From JANYCG01 sp031428695 (lineage in GTDB: Bacteria; Pseudomonadota; Gammaproteobacteria; Burkholderiales; Burkholderiaceae_C): DNA of 16,595 nt. Below, piece by piece: positions 1-5,544 of this stretch. Within the stretch, counting starts at the first letter, position 1; every line of letters begins with the position of its first letter. Under the pieces are notes generated by a model. It ran no database searches, was not told the origin of the DNA, and was given only the letters and a program-made list of their open reading frames with translations. Location: NCBI GenBank assembly GCA_031428695.1, contig JANOYE010000031.1, positions 1-16,595 on the forward strand, read 5' to 3'. The position numbers and the translations under genes were made by a program.

Positions 1-1610
1 GACTCGATCACCGTGCGTGTGATCACCACCGGGCGCTCGCCAATGTGGAACGCCAGCTTGCGGTCGCGCAGCGCAGCGTCTGAGGCAGTGACGCGTTCGA
101 AGCGGCGCAGGTGCTCGGTCCAGGAGGCGTCAACGATCTGCTCGACAAAACGCCCCGGCGTGCTCACGTCGCGCAGCAATTCCCACTGCAACGCGCCGTG
201 GCGCAGGCGGCTGCTGCGGCTTTGTTGCATCAACGCGCGGAATTCCTCTGTGCGGGCCGGGTCGATGAAATACTCAACGCTGGTCATCACGTGGCCGTGT
301 TCGGGCGCCGAGGCTGCCACCGGCACGCGAAACGAATCGGAAGGCGTGATGTCTTCTTCCGCCCGGTTGTCTTTCATGCGCGAGATGGCCAGCAACATCG
401 TGGCAAGACCGGAGATGGCGCCGATGCACACGCTGGTTTTCACCGTTGAGACGGTGGCCACCTGGCCCCAGGTCGCGGCGCCCAAAGCGCTGGCGCCCAT
501 GATGGCCATTTGGTACATCGACATGCAGCGCGCCCGCACCCAGTCGGGCAAGCCCATTTGCAGCGACACGCTCAGCGCATTGGCGGTGGTGATCCAGGCT
601 GTGCCCAGGGCAAACATGGCCGGCACGGCGATCCACGCGTTGGGCGAAAACGCCACCACCAGCATTGACGCCGACTGCACCCAGCCGCCGCGCGCCACCA
701 AGCCGTCGCGCGACCACAACTGGCGCAGGCGCGGCATGTACAACGCAGCGGTGATGGCGCCTGCCCCCATAGCCGCCAGCAGCATGGTGTAAGTGCCGGC
801 GCCGCCGCCGTCCAGGCCGCGCGCGACCAGCGGCAGCAGCGCCAAGAGCGCGGTGCTGTGGAAGAAGAACAGCGATATTTGCACCAGCACACTCTTGAGG
901 TGGCTGGACTGCCCGGCAAACTGCAGACCGACGCGGATGGCGCTCAGCAGCTTCTCAGGGCCCAGGGGCGGCGGCTGCACATTGCGCTTCCAGCGCGAAA
1001 TGGCGAATGCCGCCATCAGGGACAACACCGCGTTGAGCATGAACACATAGGCGCTGCCAAAGCTGGCGATCAAGGCGCCGGCGATCAGGGGCCCGACGAT
1101 GCGCGACGCGTTCATCGCGATGCCGTTGAGCGCCAGCGCGGCCGGCAGCTTGTCGCGCGGCACCAGCTCGGGCACGATGGCGGCGTACACCGGCCACCGC
1201 AACGCCAGGCCGACGCCGTTGGCAAAAGTGAGCGTGAGCAAAATTGCCGGCGTGATGACACCCGCGAAAACCGTGACGCTGAGCACCACCGCCACCAACG
1301 CCACCCAGAGCTGCGTCATCAAAAAGAATTTCTTGCGGTCCAGGATGTCGGCCAGCGCGCCACTGGGCAAGCCCAACAAAAAGACCGGCAGGGTAGATGC
1401 GGTGGCCACCAGCGCCACCCAGATCGGCGTGGTGGTGAGTGAGGTCATCATCCAGGCGGCCGCCACGTCGTTCATCCACAGGCAGGCATTGGCGGTGGCC
1501 CAGGTGAACCACAACATGCGGAACACGGGCACCTGCAAGGGCGCCAGCGCGGCCGACAAAGCGGACGCAGGCGCGGCAGGCGTGTCGATGTGCGGCGGCG
1601 GGGTGGGCAT
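1..1610 (-). CDS. MFS_3-family exporter, C-terminus cut by window edge
   Basis: Major facilitator superfamily transporter, inner membrane, probably a proton-driven exporter with unknown substrate. The ATG is at 1610-1608 and 536 codons are visible with no stop, so the extreme C-terminus lies outside the window. About twelve hydrophobic segments cover residues 25-410, with the loop motif GALADILDRKK after the second helix, as in MFS proteins. After the membrane part comes a soluble tail (about residues 425-536, starting near HVMTSVEYFIDP). It resembles the dimeric alpha/beta-barrel tail seen in the MFS_3 (transmembrane secretion effector, EntS-like) family. Family members run about 530-550 residues, so little is missing. 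The gene starts 23 bp after guaC on the same strand with no terminator between, so co-transcription is likely. A role in purine or nucleoside export is only an inference from that position. No strong Shine-Dalgarno sequence is visible. Confidence 0.88.
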   Translation of the reverse strand, partial: MPTPPPHIDTPAAPASALSAALAPLQVPVFRMLWFTWATANACLWMNDVAAAWMMTSLTTTPIWVALVATASTLPVFLLGLPSGALADILDRKKFFLMTQLWVALVAVVLSVTVFAGVITPAILLTLTFANGVGLALRWPVYAAIVPELVPRDKLPAALALNGIAMNASRIVGPLIAGALIASFGSAYVFMLNAVLSLMAAFAISRWKRNVQPPPLGPEKLLSAIRVGLQFAGQSSHLKSVLVQISLFFFHSTALLALLPLVARGLDGGGAGTYTMLLAAMGAGAITAALYMPRLRQLWSRDGLVARGGWVQSASMLVVAFSPNAWIAVPAMFALGTAWITTANALSVSLQMGLPDWVRARCMSMYQMAIMGASALGAATWGQVATVSTVKTSVCIGAISGLATMLLAISRMKDNRAEEDITPSDSFRVPVAASAPEHGHVMTSVEYFIDPARTEEFRALMQQSRSSRLRHGALQWELLRDVSTPGRFVEQIVDASWTEHLRRFERVTASDAALRDRKLAFHIGERPVVITRTVIE

Positions 1611-1633
1611 GGAACCTGGCTTGAAAACCCGGC

Positions 1634-2611
1634 CTACATCAGCAAGTGTTCACCTGCGTTGTCGCCGCCCAAGGTGACGTAATTCACCTTGCGGATGTCC
1701 ATCAGCTTCTTGCCACCGGCGTAACTGATCGAGCTTTGCACGTCTTGCTCCATCTCGATGAGTGTGTCGGCCAGGTGGCCCTTGATCTCTTCGAGGATGC
1801 GTTTGCCTTCCACATGTTTGTATTCACCCTTGTTGAAATCGCTGGCGGAGCCGTAATATTCCTTGTACAACTTGCCGTCGACCTCTACTGTTGCGCCGGG
1901 CGACTCTTGGTGGCCCGCGAAGAGCGAGCCGATCATCACCATGGTCGCGCCGAAACGCACCGATTTGGCGATGTCGCCATGGTCGCGGATGCCGCCGTCG
2001 GCAATGATCGGTTTGGTCGCCACCCGTGCGCACCACTTCACCGCCGAGAGTTGCCAGCCGCCGGTGCCGAAGCCGGTTTTGAGTTTGGTGATGCACACCT
2101 TGCCCGGCCCCACGCCGACTTTGGTCGCGTCTGCGCCCCAGTTTTCCAGATCGATCACGGCTTCGGGTGTGGCCACATTGCCTGCGATGACGAAGGTGCT
2201 GGGCATTTTTTCACGCAAGTAGGTGATCATGTCTTTCACGCTGTCGGCGTGGCCGTGCGCGATGTCGATGGTCACGTAGTCGGGCACCAGGCCCAGTTTC
2301 ACCAACTCGTCCACCGTCGCGTAATCGGGCTTCTTGACGCCCAGCGAGATTGACGCAAACAGGCCCTTGCCCTTCATCGTCTTGACGAAGGCCACGTTGT
2401 CCAGGTCAAAGCGGTGCATCACGTAAAAATAATTGTTCTCGGCCAGCCACTGGCAAATCGGCACGTCCACCACGGTTTTCATGTTGGCCGGCACCACCGG
2501 CAGGCGAAAACGCCGCCCGCCCAGCTCCACACCCGCGTCACATTCGGAGCGGCTTTGCACACGGCATTTGCGTGGCAGCAGGAGGATGTTGTCGTAGTCG
2601 AATATTTCCAT
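1634..2611 (-). CDS. guaC: GMP reductase (GuaC2-type)
   Basis: GMP reductase (EC 1.7.1.7) converts GMP to IMP with NADPH and release of ammonia, returning guanine nucleotides to the common purine pool; cytoplasmic. The 325-residue protein has the IMPDH/GMPR TIM-barrel signatures: the opening FDYDNILLLP, PVVPANM near residue 38, IDIAHGH near 115, and the active-site loop GVGPGKVCITK with catalytic Cys173. FGTGGWQLSA and ADGGIRDHGD follow, then the phosphate-site region FGATMVMIGSLFAG. No CBS domains are present, which separates it from IMP dehydrogenase. Length and wording match the Bacillus-type GuaC (about 326 residues) better than the 347-residue E. coli enzyme. The start ATG at 2611 is preceded by GGGGAG (2625-2620) at a normal 8-nt spacing. 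The leader holds an intrinsic terminator. The MFS exporter gene follows after 23 bp. Confidence 0.96.
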   Translation of the reverse strand: MEIFDYDNILLLPRKCRVQSRSECDAGVELGGRRFRLPVVPANMKTVVDVPICQWLAENNYFYVMHRFDLDNVAFVKTMKGKGLFASISLGVKKPDYATVDELVKLGLVPDYVTIDIAHGHADSVKDMITYLREKMPSTFVIAGNVATPEAVIDLENWGADATKVGVGPGKVCITKLKTGFGTGGWQLSAVKWCARVATKPIIADGGIRDHGDIAKSVRFGATMVMIGSLFAGHQESPGATVEVDGKLYKEYYGSASDFNKGEYKHVEGKRILEEIKGHLADTLIEMEQDVQSSISYAGGKKLMDIRKVNYVTLGGDNAGEHLLM

Positions 2612-2619
2612 CTTGCAGG

Positions 2620-2625
2620 CTCCCC
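2620..2625 (-). promoter_or_regulatory. Ribosome binding site of guaC
   Basis: GGGGAG on the minus strand, 8 nt before the guaC ATG. It fixes the start codon. It lies only about 20 nt downstream of the T-run of the leader terminator, leaving no room for a separate promoter between the two. Confidence 0.75.
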
Positions 2626-2643
2626 GTTCAGCGAAAAAATGGC

Positions 2644-2678
2644 CAAAAAAAACCGGGCCGCCAATGTTGGGGCCCGGT
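2644..2678 (-). terminator. Intrinsic terminator in guaC leader (candidate attenuator)
   Basis: Read on the minus strand, ACCGGGCC (2678-2671) pairs perfectly with GGCCCGGT (2659-2652) around an 11-nt loop, and seven more T residues (2651-2645) follow the stem directly. This is a textbook Rho-independent terminator. It lies upstream of the guaC Shine-Dalgarno sequence in the direction of guaC transcription. Any guaC transcript starting upstream must read through it. An alternative stem, GCCCG (2696-2692) with CGGGC (2676-2672), would use the first arm and so could act as an antiterminator. It could also simply end readthrough from the gene that stops at 2878. Confidence 0.75.
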
Positions 2679-2746
2679 GCTTGATTCTACGCGGGCTGCC
2701 GGGTGGACGCAGTGCTTGGGCTGGATTCGAGCGCGATGCGGAAATC

Positions 2747-2793
2747 CTGCCAAGGCAGATCAATCATACCTAAATTGGGTACGATTGAGCCAA
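2747..2793 (-). promoter_or_regulatory. Candidate guaC promoter with palindrome at start site
   Basis: On the minus strand a -10 box TATGAT (2768-2763) follows a fair -35, TTGGCT (2793-2788), with a long 19-nt spacer. The expected start near 2756 falls inside the palindrome CTGCC-TT-GGCAG (2758-2747), a possible operator or a small 5' hairpin. The resulting leader would be about 145 nt and contain the terminator at 2678-2644. The promoter call is by eye and moderate. Confidence 0.45.
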
Positions 2794-2832
2794 AAAACCC
2801 GCTTTTTGAAGAATTCATGAATAGGATGGCTG

Positions 2833-2864
2833 CCTAAGTCACGTAGTTATTGAATAGTTTGCTA
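2833..2864 (-). repeat. Short dispersed element, copy A
   Basis: On the minus strand this reads TAGCA, 16 variable bases, then CGTGACTTAGG. The same two boxes with exactly the same 16-nt gap occur on the plus strand at 14980-15011. It sits in the gap between the DUF1223-like gene and the guaC leader. Function unknown. Confidence 0.5.
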
Positions 2865-2877
2865 TCAATTTATATGG

Positions 2878-3669
2878 TCACTTTGGGTGATCACAAACGC
2901 TGGCTGCAACTGCCACCAGCCGCCGACGCGCGTCTTCGACCCAACCCACCACCCGCAGGCGCTCTGGGTTTGCGCCCGCTGCGATGCTCATCGGCCGTGA
3001 CTCGGCCCAGCTCAGCGTGCCATCGGCAGCCAACGCGCCCGCAGCTGCCCAGGTTTGCACCAGCGCATTGCGCACCAGCAGCCGCGCCACCGGGCTGCCT
3101 TCGGTGCCTGGCGGCAATTCTTCGACCAGCAGCAACCACGCTGTCAGCGGCAGGGCCGATTGCAGCGCCTTGGCCTGACGAGGCGGCAGCTTGAGTTCAA
3201 TCGACGCGCCCAGGTAGCCGTTCAGCGCGATGCCCCGCGCCACCCGCATTGGCGGTTTGCCTCGGGGGTTGGACGGCGCCGCCGCACCGCCTAGATTCAC
3301 CAACGAGCGCCGTTGGAGCGACGCGGCAGGCGCCGGCAAACCCAGCGCCGCCAGCCGCGCCAACGCGTCGCGGCCGGCCGCAGCACTCAGCGGCGCATCG
3401 TCCCCGCTCGCGCTGGGCACGATCCAGTCCACGGCGATTTGAGTGGTACCCGTTTGAGCGCGGCCCGCGTGAGCCGCGCGCGCTGTCCAGCAGCTTGCGC
3501 AATCGGCGCTCATAAACCGCTCGATGATGGCGCTTTGCACCGCCTGCCCGTCGCTGGAACACGACGACTGCGCCTGTGCGGCAGACAAGCCAAACAAAGC
3601 GGTCAATACCGCGCAAAGGTGCCTGAACACGGCACCCCGGTCGACGGTGTCAAATGCAATGCTGGTCAT
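2878..3669 (-). CDS. Exported DUF1223-like thioredoxin-fold protein
   Basis: A 263-residue protein with an N-terminal signal peptide (hydrophobic stretch about residues 17-30, likely cleavage after AQA near 34), so probably periplasmic. After it comes a segment reading IIERFMSADCASCW. This has the look of the DUF1223 opening (a strand followed by S-x-x-C-x-x-C), a thioredoxin-like family of unknown biochemical role. The CASC motif is the only clear candidate redox site. A final Cys lies five residues from the C-terminus. The start at 3669 is supported by GGAG (3682-3679) with 9-nt spacing. The gene stands 166 bp downstream of the AbiEi-like gene and about 120 bp upstream of the guaC promoter, so it may be transcribed alone. 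The family call is by pattern only and the function is not known. Confidence 0.72.
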   Translation of the reverse strand: MTSIAFDTVDRGAVFRHLCAVLTALFGLSAAQAQSSCSSDGQAVQSAIIERFMSADCASCWTARAAHAGRAQTGTTQIAVDWIVPSASGDDAPLSAAAGRDALARLAALGLPAPAASLQRRSLVNLGGAAAPSNPRGKPPMRVARGIALNGYLGASIELKLPPRQAKALQSALPLTAWLLLVEELPPGTEGSPVARLLVRNALVQTWAAAGALAADGTLSWAESRPMSIAAGANPERLRVVGWVEDARRRLVAVAASVCDHPK

Positions 3670-3835
3670 GCATTTTTGCTCCTGTACGATTTGCTTTAGC
3701 GCTTGTATTTGACATTGATGGACACGGCGCGAACTTTGGAAGCCAATGCCGCGATGTTTTTGAGTGCGCCATGCTGGTTTTGCCTGTTGTTTGTTTTTTC
3801 TACGGTCTGTTCGTCATCCCGCAGGCCTCGCAATC
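3670..3835. other. Short intergenic stretch with possible coding remnant
   Basis: 166 bp between the AbiEi-like gene and the DUF1223-like gene, both on the minus strand. It holds the RBS of the latter. A minus-strand frame ending at 3696 has a basic tail (ending SINVKYKR) with plausible codon use, but it runs back into the AbiEi-like gene in another frame and has no start signal. I see no terminator. Confidence 0.4.
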
Positions 3836-4555
3836 TTAAAAACCCAACAGGGCCGAACTGTTGTCCCGCACCTCCGAATTTTCCTGAACACGATGCCATT
3901 GGGCCTGCCAGTTCTCAAGAAGTTCCAGCATATTCATGGCCTTCGCCACGCGCCGAAGGCGGGCTTTGTTCAAGGCCTGCAGGTCTAAATCAAAGGGCGG
4001 TCGGGTCATGCGGCTGCGGGGTGAGGCCCCGAGGTAAATCCAGTCGAGCAGGGCTTTTTCTTGGGTCGTGCGCGGGTAGTCAAAACGCGGGTCGCGGATG
4101 TCGGTGAGCGCTCCGGCGCGTTCATCGACCAAGTGTGCGGGCATCGCAAAAAAACGGAAGGTGCCGGCCTGGGTTTTGCGGTCGGATATTTGCGGGTTGG
4201 GCCAACTTGGGTCGGTGGGGATCACGCAGGTGACCGTGTCGCCAAAGTTGTTCATGACGCCAGACTGCTCCAGTACCCAGGCCAGGCTGACCACGCTGCG
4301 CGACCGCACCCACTGAGCTGCCGCCGCCGGGCTGATGTCGCGGTGGCCCATTCGGTTCAAAAAAACGCCCTTAATGACGCGTTGCAGTTTTCTGGAGCGC
4401 ACCAGGTCGTCCTGCCAGCGCTGAAAGGTCGCGTGGGGCGGGGCCACCGCGCCGGGCAGGGAGGCAATCATCTGCAACATGCCGGAGGTCAGCACGGCGG
4501 GTGTGTCTCCCCGCAGCAGGCGGCTTTCTGCTTCGAGTTTCCAAAGGGCTGTCAC
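3836..4555 (-). CDS. AbiEi-like antitoxin / transcriptional regulator
   Basis: A 239-residue protein starting with GTG, overlapping the previous stop as GTGA (4555-4552), which indicates translational coupling. The N-terminal part (about residues 24-68, ending SRKLQRVIKGVFLN) looks like the winged-helix region of AbiEi-type antitoxins. The middle carries YPRTTQEKALLDWIYLG, matching the T-x-E-K-A-L-L-D signature of the AbiEi family. By family knowledge such proteins bind the promoter, autoregulate, and counteract the nucleotidyltransferase partner in type IV toxin-antitoxin systems. The partner gene is directly upstream, the reverse of the usual antitoxin-first order. Assignment to the broad family is fairly sure. 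Antitoxin activity is inferred. Confidence 0.75.
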   Translation of the reverse strand: MTALWKLEAESRLLRGDTPAVLTSGMLQMIASLPGAVAPPHATFQRWQDDLVRSRKLQRVIKGVFLNRMGHRDISPAAAAQWVRSRSVVSLAWVLEQSGVMNNFGDTVTCVIPTDPSWPNPQISDRKTQAGTFRFFAMPAHLVDERAGALTDIRDPRFDYPRTTQEKALLDWIYLGASPRSRMTRPPFDLDLQALNKARLRRVAKAMNMLELLENWQAQWHRVQENSEVRDNSSALLGF

Positions 4556-5415
4556 ACCGCCGTCCCGTCCCGCTCTGGGGGTTGATAAGGGGCTTGATTG
4601 GGGTTCTGTTGCTGCATGTCAAGGGCGCTTTGGCACCAGCGTTCGAGGGTTGCCGCAACGAGCAAGGTGTATTCCAGCCAGCGGTCGGCTGTCAAAGACC
4701 CTCGAACGTCCGGCGGCAGGTAAGGCAGCAACTCTTCACGGGCCAGGTCAAAACCGATCATTTCGAGTTTCGACAGCGCGGTGTCCCGAATTGTGTGGAG
4801 TGCTTTGGCCGGGCTGCGCAATGCGAGCAACGCGGCTGGATTGGCGTTGGCGGCGATCAAATCCTGCAGGTCGTAGATATCCCTGGGGGCATGGCGCGCT
4901 TCTGACATCGCGGCGGCGATTTTCATGGCGGCCAACGCGTCATTGGAATAGGATTCAATGACAAAGGGAGCCATGCCGTAGTTTGCCGGGGGTGCCACGG
5001 TTGTGCGGCGTTTCCAGTCGGCAGGTATTGCATTTCTGCCAGAAATCTCGACCTCAAATCGCACCAGCTCGCTGGTGGGGGCCACGCCGACAAGGCGCGC
5101 CCTGACGGTGGTCAAAGTCAGTTTGGTGATCTCGGCTTGCGGCTGCCGAATGCCCGCATTGGCAGCCGCGCGCACCAGGGCTTTAGGCATGCCCGCCTTG
5201 AGGCTGTCCATCGACAAACTGGACTCGCGGTCAAAGTCAATGTCTTTGGTCAGGCGTAAGCTGCCGAAAACAGCGCGCATGGCCATGCCCCCTTTGAGCA
5301 CCAACCTTTGGCCGTATTGCCCGACGACCTCGCGCAACAAGGCCACCTGACAACGGTCAATGCTTGTCAGGCGATCGTCGAAGCCTCGGCTCGAAGGTGA
5401 ATAAATAGCAGTCAT
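4552..5415 (-). CDS. AbiEii/AbiGii-family nucleotidyltransferase (toxin-type)
   Basis: A 287-residue protein of the nucleotidyltransferase AbiEii/AbiGii family (DUF1814-like). The fold signature is present: LVLKGGMAMR (residues 38-47) followed by RLTKDIDFD (54-62), giving the GG...DxD metal-binding motif with Asp58 and Asp60. A later helix with KIAAAMSEARHAPRDIYDL matches the conserved K...R...RDxxDL motif. Known relatives transfer nucleotides, for example to tRNA acceptor ends, and block growth. The substrate here is not determinable. It is the first gene of a two-gene operon with the AbiEi-like gene, with GTGA overlap. An AT-rich region lies immediately upstream, with TATAAT only five bases from the ATG, so the mRNA may be leaderless. 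The C-terminal tail (QQQNPNQAPYQPPERD) looks disordered. The key residues are intact, so it is likely functional. Confidence 0.85.
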   Translation of the reverse strand: MTAIYSPSSRGFDDRLTSIDRCQVALLREVVGQYGQRLVLKGGMAMRAVFGSLRLTKDIDFDRESSLSMDSLKAGMPKALVRAAANAGIRQPQAEITKLTLTTVRARLVGVAPTSELVRFEVEISGRNAIPADWKRRTTVAPPANYGMAPFVIESYSNDALAAMKIAAAMSEARHAPRDIYDLQDLIAANANPAALLALRSPAKALHTIRDTALSKLEMIGFDLAREELLPYLPPDVRGSLTADRWLEYTLLVAATLERWCQSALDMQQQNPNQAPYQPPERDGTAV

Positions 5416-5420
5416 TACTC

Positions 5421-5445
5421 ATTATATGATATTTATATACTAAAA
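5421..5445 (-). promoter_or_regulatory. AT-rich promoter/operator of the AbiE-like operon
   Basis: Minus strand: a perfect TATAAT (5426-5421) is followed by GAGTA and the ATG at 5415, so the start site would fall on or beside the start codon. Upstream, ATATAAATATCATATAAT-like sequence (5443-5421) forms an imperfect inverted repeat (AGTATAT...ATATAAT), a plausible autoregulatory operator. No good -35 is visible. Confidence 0.5.
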
Positions 5446-5532
5446 CTATGGTGGAATTGGCGTCGAAAACGTTGGTGGTTTCAGCGCGATGAGCTCTACC
5501 GGAATGAAACGGCTACCGCGCCCATGACTTCC

Positions 5533-5544
5533 TACAATGACACC
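5533..5544 (+). promoter_or_regulatory. Candidate -10 box directly upstream of the helicase start
   Basis: TACAAT (5533-5538), six bases (GACACC), then ATG at 5545. The normal -10 to +1 distance puts the transcript start on the A of the ATG. There is no Shine-Dalgarno sequence for either this ATG or the in-frame ATG at 5524. A good -35 is not visible. Confidence 0.4.

Noticed and set aside
13..1442. Plus-strand open frames opposite the MFS gene
   Set aside because: Products are Arg/Ala/Pro/His-rich without domains. The minus-strand frame encodes a recognisable 12-helix transporter throughout.
3696..3899. Minus-strand 67-codon frame overlapping the AbiEi-like gene end
   Set aside because: Half of it lies inside the AbiEi-like gene in another frame, with no start signal. 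Kept only as a note on the intergenic stretch.
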